From: Planctomyces sp. SH-PL62
GTDB taxonomy: Bacteria; Planctomycetota; Planctomycetia; Isosphaerales; Isosphaeraceae
Direction of reading: 5' to 3'
Assembly: GCF_001610895.1 (NCBI RefSeq)
Contig: NZ_CP011273.1
Location: 5,394,001 to 5,458,000, forward strand
Length of the DNA stretch: 64,000 bases
This document shows, in pieces, positions 43,902-52,537 of the stretch. Position numbers and translations under genes: made by a program. The notes beneath the pieces are model-generated. The model ran no database searches. It worked only from the letters and a program-made list of their open reading frames with translations, and was not told the origin of the DNA. Each line of letters starts with the position of its first letter. Position 1 is the first letter of the stretch.

Positions 43902-45877
43902 GGTTGGACGCCGGGCGGTGGTGTGGGAGGCTGCGCGTCCTGATATTCGCGCAGGGCGGTCAGCATGGTGGGCATCGATGCCGGGTCCTGGGCGAGAAAG
44001 CCGCTGAACGCCTCAAGGGTCTTCCCCGCCAGCTCTCGATAGCGGGCCTCGCCGGTGGCGCGGTGGAGGGCCAGCAAGGCCCTCGCGGCGACGGCGTTGG
44101 CGGACGGCAGGGCGTCGTCGAGCGGGTCCTTGGAGCGGGCGAGGAGCGTCTCGTGATCGTCGGCGGTGAAGAAAAACCCTCCTTCACCCACGTCGGCGAA
44201 GTCGGCGATCATCCGGTCGGCCAGCGTGCGGGCCTGCTCAAGCCGTCGCGGATCGCCGCCGGCCTCGTGGAGCCGCAAGAGGCCGTGGACGAGGAAGGCG
44301 TAATCTTCCAGGTAAGCGGGGAGCCTGGCGGCGCCGGCGCGATAGGACCGCAGGAGCCTCCCCGAGGGGTCGCGGAGCTTGGCGAGCACAAAGTCAGCCG
44401 CCCTGTCGGCGGCGCGGAGGTGGGCCTCATCCTTGAGCACCCGCCAGCCGTCGGCGTAGGCGGCGATCATGAGGCCGTTCCAGGCCGTGAGGACCTTGTC
44501 GTCGCAGGGGGGCGCGGGGCGAAGCTCGCGAGCGGCCAGGAGCCGGGCGCGGGGGCCTTCCAACCGCCTCGCCAGCTCCTCGACGGTCATCCCCATCGCC
44601 TCGGCCTGCTCGGCCCGGGTGCGGGGCTCGGTCAGGACGTAGCGGCCGTTCTTCTCGTTCGGCTCGCGCTTGAGGCCGTAGACCTGGAGGAAGACGTCGG
44701 CGTCGGGGTCGTTCGCGAGGACCTTGCGGACCTCGGGGCGCGACCAGAGGTAGTAGGCTCCCTCGCCGGCCTCGGTCTCGGCGTCGATGGAGGAGGCGAA
44801 GCCCCCCTCGGGGGTGGTGAGCGAGCGGGCCACGAAGCCGAAGGTCGCCTCGGCCTCGTCCTTCCAGCGCGGGTCGCCGGTGAGTTCGAAGGCTCGGACC
44901 TGGACGGAGGCGAGCTGCGCGTTGTCGTAGAGCATCTTCTCGAAGTGGGGCGAGCCCCAGAATCGGTCGGTGGCGTAGCGGTGGTAGCCGCCGCCGAGCT
45001 GGTCCCGGATGCCGCCGCGGGCCATCTGGTCCAGGGTCGTCAGGGTCATGGTCAGCGGGTCGCCGCGGCCGGGGGGTCGGGCCGGCCCGCGGCTGTGCTG
45101 GTCCAGGAGGAAGGCCAGGTTGGCAGGCTCGGGGAACTTGGGTCGCCGGGGGTTCTCGCGGTTATAGCCGAAGCCGCCGTACTCGGGGTCGAACTGCTCG
45201 GCGAGCCCGGCCAGGCCCTCGGCGGGGAGCGTCGCCGGCAGGGGCGCCTTGCGCCGAGGTCGGCCGTCGCCCAGCTTGCGGCGGACGATCTCGGTGAGGC
45301 CGGCGGCGGCGCGCTCCATCTCGGGCCGCTCCTCCCGCCACGACTTGAGGATGCCCGTCAGCACGGTGTCGAACCCGGTGAAGCCTTCCTTCTGGCGCGC
45401 GGGGAAGTAGGTCCCGCCGTAGAAGGGGCGGCCGTCGGGGAGGAGGAACATGGACATCGGCCAGCCGCCGGTGCTGAACGCCTGGAGGGCCGCCATGTAG
45501 ACCTCGTCGACGTCCGGGCGTTCCTCGCGGTCGACCTTGATGCAGATGAATCCGGCGTTGAGCATCCGCGCGATCTCGGCGTCGCGGAAGCACTCGCGCT
45601 GCATGACGTGGCACCAGTAGCAGGCGCGATAGCCGATCGACAGGAAGATCGGCTTGTCCTGGGCCCTGGCGTCGGCGAACGCCTCCGGCCCCCAGGGCCG
45701 CCAGTCGACGGGGTCGTCGGCGTGGAGCAGCAGGTAGGGGCTCGTCTCGCGGCCGAGCAGGTTCCCCGCGCCTCGGGCGGGGGCCTCCTGGGCGCTCGCC
45801 GGCGGCGAGGCGAGGCCGGCGGCCAGGACGACCAGGAGTCGCGCGGCGAGCGTGCGAGCGGACGTCGATCGTGGCAT
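43898..45877 (-). CDS. DUF255 thioredoxin-like protein (YyaL/SSP411 family), exported
   Basis: 659 residues. Signal peptide 1-30 (ending PPASAQ). ATG at 45877 is preferred, with GAGG seven bases upstream. Residues 40-170 form the N-terminal thioredoxin-like domain with SPYLLLHADDPVDWRPWG and redox motif CYWC (86-89). The remaining 480 residues are an (alpha/alpha)6-barrel like those of glycoside-processing enzymes (GGIRDQLGGGYHRYATD, HFEKMLYDNAQLA). The cytosolic relative in other bacteria is annotated DUF255/YyaL; the true reaction is not established. Here a signal peptide suggests a periplasmic role. First gene of the DUF255-SGNH-truB set, each overlapping the next by four bases. Confidence 0.9.
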   Translation of the reverse strand: MPRSTSARTLAARLLVVLAAGLASPPASAQEAPARGAGNLLGRETSPYLLLHADDPVDWRPWGPEAFADARAQDKPIFLSIGYRACYWCHVMQRECFRDAEIARMLNAGFICIKVDREERPDVDEVYMAALQAFSTGGWPMSMFLLPDGRPFYGGTYFPARQKEGFTGFDTVLTGILKSWREERPEMERAAAGLTEIVRRKLGDGRPRRKAPLPATLPAEGLAGLAEQFDPEYGGFGYNRENPRRPKFPEPANLAFLLDQHSRGPARPPGRGDPLTMTLTTLDQMARGGIRDQLGGGYHRYATDRFWGSPHFEKMLYDNAQLASVQVRAFELTGDPRWKDEAEATFGFVARSLTTPEGGFASSIDAETEAGEGAYYLWSRPEVRKVLANDPDADVFLQVYGLKREPNEKNGRYVLTEPRTRAEQAEAMGMTVEELARRLEGPRARLLAARELRPAPPCDDKVLTAWNGLMIAAYADGWRVLKDEAHLRAADRAADFVLAKLRDPSGRLLRSYRAGAARLPAYLEDYAFLVHGLLRLHEAGGDPRRLEQARTLADRMIADFADVGEGGFFFTADDHETLLARSKDPLDDALPSANAVAARALLALHRATGEARYRELAGKTLEAFSGFLAQDPASMPTMLTALREYQDAQPPTPPPGVQP

Positions 45878-46014
45878 CACGGAACCTCAGCCCAGGCGGC
45901 CGCGCCCTCGCGACGAGTCGCGGCGCGACGGGCGGACGAGCCGCCCCGATTGTACGCGGAACCGGCCGGCGATCCAACCCGCACGGGCGGGACCGCCTCG
46001 CGCCGGGCCGATCG

Positions 46015-47907
46015 TCACTTCGCCGCCGGGTCGCCGACGCCGGCCGTGCGGCGCCCTTCGGTGACCTTCACGTTGGCCATCCCCTGGAGTTCCTTCGGGA
46101 GGTCGTCGTGCTTGGCGAAGACCTTGCAGATGCCGATCTCGTCCTCTCCGGGGACGGCCTTCACCTTGATGCCCAGCGTGACCGTCTTGTTCGCGCCGAT
46201 GCGCTCGATCTTGGGGAACTTGACGCCGGTGCCGTCCTTGGTCCCCTGGCTCTCCCCCTCGGGCCCGCCGGAGGTCTCGAAGATCTGGAGGTTGGGGGAG
46301 ACCTCGGCCCGGACCTCGACGTTGGTCGCGTCCTTGGTTCCGTAGTTCTGGAGCTTGATGAGGAACATCGTCTCATTCCCGACGTCGACCACCCGCTTGA
46401 TCTCGCGGACGATCAAGTCCAGGTCGGCCATGCCCTGGACGTCGGTGGAGCGTTTGTCGCGGACGACCGCCACGTTCTCCGCCCGCGCCTCGGCGGTGAC
46501 TTCATAGAATCCGACGTCTCCCATGCGGACCTCGAACGCGAGCTTGCGGGGCTCCCCCTTCGGCGGCATCTCCGGCAGCGACCAGCTTAGTCGATGGGTG
46601 TTGATGTCCCAGGTCGCGTCGGGGGGCGTCTTCACGAGCCGGCCGCCGATGCCGAGCGAGACGACCACCTGGACTCGTCGAGCCGGCGCCGAGCCGGGGT
46701 TCTCGACCGTCAGCTCATAAGAACCGATCGTGTCGGTGTAGCGCTTCTCGGGCGCGGCGAGCTGGATCTTGAGTTCGGGTTCGACGACGTCGACGGGCCG
46801 CGTGACCTCACCGTCGGCCGGGTCGAAGATGACGTCGGGGCTGGTAGCCTTCACGGTGCAGGACTGGCTCCCCCCCTGCTTGGCGTCGACGATGAAGGGG
46901 GGCAAGTCCCGTCGTTCGAACGGCCCGAGGGTGTCGATGGGGATGTCGAAGCTGTTCTGCTCGTTCCGCTCGCCGCTCTCGTGGGCGAGGCCGGGGCTGA
47001 GCTTCGCCAGGACGACGACGTTCCGCGCCGGGCCGTCGCCGGTGTTGGTGATCGAGATCCGGAACTCGGCCTGCTGGCCTTTCAAAATTTTGGCGACGCT
47101 GGGGGTCTGGACGACCTCGACCTTGAGCTTGGGCTGGAGGACGCGGGTCCGCGCCTTGCTCCCGGCGCGGAACGTGACCGTCGCGGCGTGGTCCATGGGC
47201 GCGACCTGCGTGGGCGTGACCTTCATCAGGATCACCCGGCTGGTGCCGGCCGCCACGGTATCGAGCCCCCATGTGAGCAACCCCTGCTCATTCGTTTTGG
47301 GTTCGGGAGTGCTGGAGCCGAACTTCAGGCCCGCCGGCAACTCGTCGCGCACGACCACGCTGTAGGCGTCGGACGATCCGGTGTTCGCGACCACGAGCTT
47401 GACCGTCGCCTCCTTGTTCACGTTCATCTCGGCCGGGGCCTGCACCTCCACGCTGACGAGCACCTCGTGCTTGCCCATCGGCAGCCGATCCAGCGGCAGG
47501 AGGAACCCGACGTCGCCCGTCGGGGCCGGCGAGCCCGCCGGGGCGGGAGCGACCGGGGCGGCGGCAGGGGCGGGAGCGGGCGCAGCCTGCACGCGCTCCA
47601 CCGCGTCGTCCTGCGGCGCGTCCGCCTTCGGCTTCGAGGGCAGGAAGCCTCGCAGCGCGCCCAAACCGAGGGCCGGCTTGGGCTCCGCCGCCGCGGAAGC
47701 GGGGGCGGGGGCGGGGAGGTCGGCCGGATCGTCGGGGAGGGCCACCGGATCGGCCGGGTCGACCGGCGCGGGGAGCGCGTCCACGGGGCTGAACCCGCCG
47801 GGCCCCTCCACGGGCGCCGGGAAGCTTTCCTGGAAGCCGAGGGCGCGCGCGGGACCGCAGACGATCAACAGCACGATGCCGAGCAGAAATACGAGTCGCC
47901 GGCCCAT
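46015..47907 (-). CDS. Exported DUF11-repeat protein
   Basis: 630 residues. Signal peptide (1-22), then a Pro/Ala-rich linker to about residue 135. Four DUF11-type beta-sandwich repeats follow, each beginning with a variant of VNKEATVKLVVANTGSSDAY (about 155), QQAEFRISITNTGDGPARNV (270), SYELTVENPGSAPARRVQV (400) and TMFLIKLQNYGTKDATNVEV (520). Such repeats stack as surface or S-layer stalks; no catalytic motif is present. It is probably a large exported structural protein. AAGGAGG lies upstream at a rather long distance. No sorting signal such as PEP-CTERM or LPxTG is present at the C-terminus. Confidence 0.85.
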   Translation of the reverse strand: MGRRLVFLLGIVLLIVCGPARALGFQESFPAPVEGPGGFSPVDALPAPVDPADPVALPDDPADLPAPAPASAAAEPKPALGLGALRGFLPSKPKADAPQDDAVERVQAAPAPAPAAAPVAPAPAGSPAPTGDVGFLLPLDRLPMGKHEVLVSVEVQAPAEMNVNKEATVKLVVANTGSSDAYSVVVRDELPAGLKFGSSTPEPKTNEQGLLTWGLDTVAAGTSRVILMKVTPTQVAPMDHAATVTFRAGSKARTRVLQPKLKVEVVQTPSVAKILKGQQAEFRISITNTGDGPARNVVVLAKLSPGLAHESGERNEQNSFDIPIDTLGPFERRDLPPFIVDAKQGGSQSCTVKATSPDVIFDPADGEVTRPVDVVEPELKIQLAAPEKRYTDTIGSYELTVENPGSAPARRVQVVVSLGIGGRLVKTPPDATWDINTHRLSWSLPEMPPKGEPRKLAFEVRMGDVGFYEVTAEARAENVAVVRDKRSTDVQGMADLDLIVREIKRVVDVGNETMFLIKLQNYGTKDATNVEVRAEVSPNLQIFETSGGPEGESQGTKDGTGVKFPKIERIGANKTVTLGIKVKAVPGEDEIGICKVFAKHDDLPKELQGMANVKVTEGRRTAGVGDPAAK

Positions 47908-48089
47908 AGGTATCCATCCCCTCCTTGGGAGGCCCGATCGTCGACGCCGCGCGCGTCGCGACGGGTACGAGAGCGATTCGGAACGGCCGCCGTGGCGTGC
48001 GCGCGTCGCCGCGCGTTCGGGACCTCGGCCGATCCGCCGTCGGTTTGATAGCAGAAGCCCGCCCCACCCGGAAGGTCAATCCGGGCGAT

Positions 48090-49040
48090 TCAACCTTCCC
48101 CGCCCCCCTCGATCCGCGCGGCGATCCGCTTCGCGACGGCCTCGGCGGGCTCGCCGGGCTCCATCGCCAGGGGGGCGACTTCCGCGAGCCCCCGGAACCA
48201 CGTCCCTTGCCGCTTGGCGAACTGGCGGGTTCGGATCTGGATCAGGTCGATCGTCCGATCCAAACCCGGCCCCCCTTCCAGGTGGGCGATGACCTCGCTG
48301 TAGCCGACCCCTTGCGCCGCCACGCCGCTCAGGGGCCTCGGGGCCGACTGGAGGCGGCGGACCTCGTCCACCAGGCCGGCGTCGAACATCGCCGAGACGC
48401 GGCGGTTGATGCGGTCGTAGAGCACGGGCCGGGGGAGTTCCAGGGCGAACACCCGGACGCCCGACGCCGGGCGCTCGTGCTGGCGCTGGAGGGCGCTGAA
48501 GGCGGTCCCGGTCAGTTCGATGACCTCCAGCGCGCGGACGATCCGCCGCCGGTCGTTGGGGTGGAGCCGCGCGGCGGTCGCCGGGTCGAGCATCGCCAGC
48601 CGCGCGTGGAGCGCGGCGTCGCCCTGAGCTTCGGCCTCCGCCTCCAGCCGCTCGCGGACGACCGGGTCGGCCCCCGGCCCCTCGAACAGCCCACGCAGCA
48701 TGGCCTTCAGGTAGAGCGCCGTCCCCCCCACGAACAGGGCTCGACGGCCGCGCGACTCGACGTCCCGGATCGCCTCGATCGCCCAGCCGCGATACTGCGC
48801 CACGCTGGCCGACTCCCACGGGTCGAGGACGTCGATCAGGTGATGCGGCACGCCCCCCCGCTCCGACGTCGTCGCCTTGGCCGTGCCGACGTCCATGCCC
48901 CGGTAGAGCGTCATCGAATCCAGCGCGAGGATCTCCGCGTCGAGCAACCGGGCCAGTTCGACCCCGACCGCCGACTTGCCCGAGGCCGTCGGCCCGGTCA
49001 GATAGATCGCGCGATGCTCCGGCGCGGCCGGCTCGCTCAT
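48090..49040 (-). CDS. miaA: tRNA dimethylallyltransferase MiaA
   Basis: 316 residues. Adds a dimethylallyl group to A37 of tRNAs reading codons starting with U. P-loop GPTASGKSAVG (16-26), DSMTLYRGMDVGTAKAT, and VPHHLIDVLDPWE, then the swinging-domain blocks FVGGTALYLKAMLRGLF and NDRRRIVRALEVIELTG, with RTRQFAKRQGTWFRGL near the end. The ATG overlaps the stop of the upstream membrane protein gene as ATGA, so translation is coupled. The upstream frame remains open across the previous gene, but only the part from 49040 is conserved. Confidence 0.95.
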   Translation of the reverse strand: MSEPAAPEHRAIYLTGPTASGKSAVGVELARLLDAEILALDSMTLYRGMDVGTAKATTSERGGVPHHLIDVLDPWESASVAQYRGWAIEAIRDVESRGRRALFVGGTALYLKAMLRGLFEGPGADPVVRERLEAEAEAQGDAALHARLAMLDPATAARLHPNDRRRIVRALEVIELTGTAFSALQRQHERPASGVRVFALELPRPVLYDRINRRVSAMFDAGLVDEVRRLQSAPRPLSGVAAQGVGYSEVIAHLEGGPGLDRTIDLIQIRTRQFAKRQGTWFRGLAEVAPLAMEPGEPAEAVAKRIAARIEGGGEG

Positions 49041-50833
49041 CGCCCGGTCTCGGGGAGGGCGTCCCGCGCGGCTTCCTGGAGCGCCTCGTACGGGAAGATC
49101 CAGACGAGCGGCACGCCCAGTTTGGAGACGGTGTACGCGGGCTTCGCGCGGGTCGCCAGGATGCGGTCGCGGGCGTTCCAGGCGCCGGGACGGTTCTGAA
49201 GGACGTACCATTGCGGCGTCCCCCGGTCGAGCGGGACGAGCCGCCTCGGCAGCGCGCCGGTCTCGCGCAGGTAGAGCCACGAGGTCGGGAACGTAGAGAA
49301 CTGGATCGTCCGCCCCGGCGCGGTCTCCGAGCGGAGCCAGGCCAGCGCGTCGGCGTCGAGGCCGTCCCAGTAATACGTCGGCTCCATGCCCAGCCTCGCC
49401 GCGCCCGCCGGCCCGCCGACCAGCGGACTGTAGTACGCCAGCGGCGCCGGGAGCATCAGCAGCACGCTCGCCACCCCTTCGATCAGGCTCGCCGAGGCGA
49501 TCCAGCGCGAGCCTTTCCCCAGCCACGTCCGCATCTGCTCGACGCCCGGCCCCGTCAGCAGCGCAAGCACGCCGAAGGCCGGCAGGAACAGCCGCACGCC
49601 GTCGTGTCCCGGCGTGTTCGGCATCGCCCGGAGGGCCAGCAGGAACAGCCAGTGCCCCAGGATCAGCAGGACGACCGGCTCCGCCTTCCACCTCGCGACC
49701 GCTCGATACGCCCCGGCGAGCGCCAGCAGCAGGAAGCCGACGGGCGTGACGAGGACGGTCCAGACGATCGTGTTGTACCAGGGGAGCGACTCGACCGGCG
49801 TCTGGTAGATCCGCCCCAGGAACATCACGGGGATCGGGATCGTCTTCCCTCGCGTCAGGTTCGAGCGGAAGAACCGCAGGGGACCCGCGATCGGCTCGGT
49901 CCACCACGACGGATTGAGCAGGAAGACGACGACCACCCCCACCCCGATCCCCATCGCGAGGACCTCGAACGCCCGCCGCCGACGGTACAGGATCGCCCAG
50001 GCCAGGAACGGGAGCGGCAGGAACCACCCCGTCAGCTTGTCGGCCATCGCGCAGCCGAGGAAGACGCCGAACGCCAGCGCCGGGAGCCAGGCGAGGCGCC
50101 GGGGAGCGGGATCGTCGTCGCGCTCGACGGCCGCGACGAAGCAGAAGATCGCCAGCAGCCAGAGCGAGCTCAGGGGGCCGTCGTACGCGGCGTAGTGGCC
50201 GTGCCCGAACAGATTCGGCTGGAAGACCCAGGCGCCGGCCGCGACGGCGGCGGCCCACCAACCCCAGCGCCGGGCGACAAAGTGGAACAGGCCCGCCGCG
50301 GCCAGGCTGAACAGCATGATCGGCCCGAGGCGGGCGCGCGAGAGGTCCGGCAGCCCCGGCGCGAGCACGTCCCCCTTCAGGCCGAGCAAGGCGTAAAACG
50401 GCGGATGCCCGTGGGGCTCCTCGCGGGCGAAGGGCCAGAAATAGGCCAGGACGCGGGAGTCGAACAGGAGCTTGCCGCGAGCGTCGACCTGGTCGGGCCT
50501 CGGCGGCTGGGCGCCGACCTGCTGGACCAGTTCCTGGACGGGGGGCGTCCAGGTCGCCGCGAATGCGGCGGGGTCGCCAAGGGCCCGGAACCACGTCCGA
50601 AGCCGGGCCTCGCGGCCGAGGGTGTAGCCCTCGTCCCAGACGATCGCCAGGCTGGGCTCGGTCGCCAGCATGACCGCCAGGGTCGCCAAACCGACCGCCG
50701 CCGACGCGACGAGTCGACGCACGCGCGAGGCGGATTCGTCGGCGGGACGGGGCGGGGAATGCGAAGGCCCGCGCGCCTCGACGTGGGTCGTCGGGGCGCC
50801 CGGGCTGCTTTTCGGCGATTCGGGGTCGCTCAA
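49037..50833 (-). CDS. GT39-like polytopic glycosyltransferase
   Basis: 598 residues. TTG start at 50833 with GGAGGGGAG nine bases upstream. The N-terminal 40 residues are hydrophilic, then about eleven membrane helices. The first loop has SLAIVWDEGYTLGREARLRT, with the D-E pair of GT-C enzymes. HGHPPFYALLGLKGDVLAPG and NTPGHDGVRLFLPAFG are the blocks shared by the protein-mannosyltransferase-like group. The second gene of a three-gene operon with an acetyltransferase and miaA, a functionally mixed set. Acceptor unknown. Confidence 0.8.
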   Translation of the reverse strand: MSDPESPKSSPGAPTTHVEARGPSHSPPRPADESASRVRRLVASAAVGLATLAVMLATEPSLAIVWDEGYTLGREARLRTWFRALGDPAAFAATWTPPVQELVQQVGAQPPRPDQVDARGKLLFDSRVLAYFWPFAREEPHGHPPFYALLGLKGDVLAPGLPDLSRARLGPIMLFSLAAAGLFHFVARRWGWWAAAVAAGAWVFQPNLFGHGHYAAYDGPLSSLWLLAIFCFVAAVERDDDPAPRRLAWLPALAFGVFLGCAMADKLTGWFLPLPFLAWAILYRRRRAFEVLAMGIGVGVVVVFLLNPSWWTEPIAGPLRFFRSNLTRGKTIPIPVMFLGRIYQTPVESLPWYNTIVWTVLVTPVGFLLLALAGAYRAVARWKAEPVVLLILGHWLFLLALRAMPNTPGHDGVRLFLPAFGVLALLTGPGVEQMRTWLGKGSRWIASASLIEGVASVLLMLPAPLAYYSPLVGGPAGAARLGMEPTYYWDGLDADALAWLRSETAPGRTIQFSTFPTSWLYLRETGALPRRLVPLDRGTPQWYVLQNRPGAWNARDRILATRAKPAYTVSKLGVPLVWIFPYEALQEAARDALPETGR

Positions 50834-50855
50834 GGCTCGCCGCTCCCCTCCGGGA

Positions 50856-51365
50856 TCAGACGGGCGCCAGCGCCAGGAGGTCGACGGCTTCCAGACTCCC
50901 CGACACCGGCGCGTGAGAGCGGATCAGGGCGACTTCCGTGCAGTTCGGGAAGAGCGGGCAGCGCACGCACTCGTTCCAGATCTTGTGCGGCAGGTCCGCC
51001 TTGTCCATCTGCGCGTATCCGCAACGCTCGAAGAAGCCGACGGCGTAGGTCAGCGCGAAGACGGAGTTGATCTCCAGCTCGCGGGCCTGATCCCAGCAGG
51101 CGTCGACCAGCTTGCGGCCGACGCCGGATCGCTGCGCCTCCTCGGCCACGGCGAGGCACTTCAACTCGGCCAGGTCCTCCCAGAACACATGCAGCGCCAC
51201 GCAGCCCACAACCCTGCCTTCCTCGTCGATCGCGACCAGGAATTCTCGGATGGACTCGTACAGCTCGCCCAGGGACCTTCGGATCATGACCTTCCGGTCG
51301 GCGAACTTGCGAATCAACTCGTAGATGGCGGGGACATCACCGACGCGCGCAGGGCGTATGTTCAA
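50856..51365 (-). CDS. GNAT acetyltransferase, short ArgA-like
   Basis: 169 residues. The GNAT fold is clear: IRPARVGDVPAIYELIRKFA at the start, motif A with acetyl-CoA loop LKCLAVAEEAQRSGVGRKLV (R-S-G-V-G-R), then NSVFALTYAVGFFERCGY. The ending DLPHKIWNECVRCPLFPNC, with paired cysteines, matches the short N-acetylglutamate synthase-like branch that makes N-acetyl-glutamate for arginine synthesis in several phyla. No other arg gene is nearby, so the arginine role is not shown by context. It leads the operon; only 22 bases separate it from the membrane glycosyltransferase gene. Confidence 0.8.
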   Translation of the reverse strand: MNIRPARVGDVPAIYELIRKFADRKVMIRRSLGELYESIREFLVAIDEEGRVVGCVALHVFWEDLAELKCLAVAEEAQRSGVGRKLVDACWDQARELEINSVFALTYAVGFFERCGYAQMDKADLPHKIWNECVRCPLFPNCTEVALIRSHAPVSGSLEAVDLLALAPV

Positions 51366-51553
51366 TCGAGGGACCTCCCTTATCGGCGTTCAAAAGCCGT
51401 TTGGTGGGATCGAGGCGGAAACGAGACGAAGTCGCGGAAGATGGGGACGGGCCGGGCTTGCGAGATCGTATTGGCCCGGATCTCGATTATTAGACCTAAG
51501 GCCCCCAGAATCAAGCCGCTTTTCGACGAGATCCCGGGGGGGGTCTTTCTGGG

Positions 51554-52225
51554 TCAGCGGCGCACGGCCGGGGCGGCCTCGGCCGAGGGGGTCTCGGCGG
51601 CGGTGGGAGCGTCGGCCCTGGCGGCGAGGGCCTTCTGCTCCTCGCGGAAGGGGAGGACGTTCTCGGCGTAATACTTGACCATCGTGCGGTAGTCGGGGCC
51701 GTGATTGGCCTCGACGAGGCCGAAGCCCGCCGCGACCTCCTCGGTCGCCTGCTCCAGGGTCCAGCCGCAGTACTTGGTGCGGTAGGCGATCTGGACCATC
51801 GAGACCCGGTTCAGGCCGTGGTGGCAGTGGAAGTAGATCGGGTGGTTCTTGGAGTCGTTGACCACCGCGGCCGCCTCGTCCAGGAGCTGGAAGACCGTCT
51901 TGGGGTTCTCCATCCCACGCTGGTCGACGATCGGCACGTGCACCCACTTGATGCCCAGTTCCTCCGCCAGCGTCCGCTCCTTGACGGCGATGGCGCTGTC
52001 ATGGGGGTGGGCCAGGGCGAGGATCGTCTTGATCCCGCGATCGCGGGCGATCCGCCGCATCGGCCATTCCTTCTGCCAGGCGCCGCGATAGACCTTGCCC
52101 GGCACCACCTCCGCGAACTGCTGCGCGAACACATAGTCCGAGCCGTGCCGCCAGATCTGATGCACCGCCAGCACGGCCAATCCGACCGCCAAAACGGAAC
52201 GCAGCCACATACGACGTTTAGACAT
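51554..52225 (-). CDS. Dual-specificity/tyrosine-type phosphatase, membrane-anchored
   Basis: 223 residues. ATG at 52225 has AGGGAGGA eight bases upstream. An N-terminal basic stretch and hydrophobic segment (8-25) anchor or export it. The phosphatase loop is HCHHGLNRVSM (Cys134, Arg140; HCx5R). KWVHVPIVDQRGM supplies the likely general-acid Asp (101). The C-terminus is Ala/Pro-rich and disordered. The active site would face the periplasm if the segment is a signal anchor. Substrates may be phosphoproteins, inositol phosphates or glycan phosphates. Divergent from the diadenylate-cyclase-like gene, 312 bases apart. Confidence 0.85.
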   Translation of the reverse strand: MSKRRMWLRSVLAVGLAVLAVHQIWRHGSDYVFAQQFAEVVPGKVYRGAWQKEWPMRRIARDRGIKTILALAHPHDSAIAVKERTLAEELGIKWVHVPIVDQRGMENPKTVFQLLDEAAAVVNDSKNHPIYFHCHHGLNRVSMVQIAYRTKYCGWTLEQATEEVAAGFGLVEANHGPDYRTMVKYYAENVLPFREEQKALAARADAPTAAETPSAEAAPAVRR

Positions 52226-52451
52226 CGGGCAAATCCTCCCTGTCATCCGGCCGACGAACCGATGGTCCGCCCTGTCGAACATCGCCATCCTGGAGCGGGC
52301 CCCTCGCACACGTTGGTCGGACGAGGGCGGCGGATCCTAGCAAGAGCCGCCGGATGCCACAAGCCGGACGCCAGCCTCCGTTCTGCATCGGTCCCCGCCG
52401 ATCGCGAGTTGAGGAAAACCCCCGTCGGGCGTCCGCCGGGACGTTTTCCGG

Positions 52452-52480
52452 TTCGTCAAATCCAAGGTCCTTGGTATTCT
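52452..52480 (+). promoter_or_regulatory. Putative promoter with palindromic spacer, DAC-like gene
   Basis: TTCGTC (52452-52457), 17 bases, TATTCT (52475-52480). The spacer contains the perfect palindrome CCAAGG-T-CCTTGG (52462-52474), positioned where a repressor or activator could overlap the promoter. The start codon is about 58 bases downstream. Confidence 0.4.
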
Positions 52481-52537
52481 CGGGGCCTCGCCCTACGATT
52501 GGGCGTGCCGTCGGCAAGGCCTCGGGACCATTCGCTC

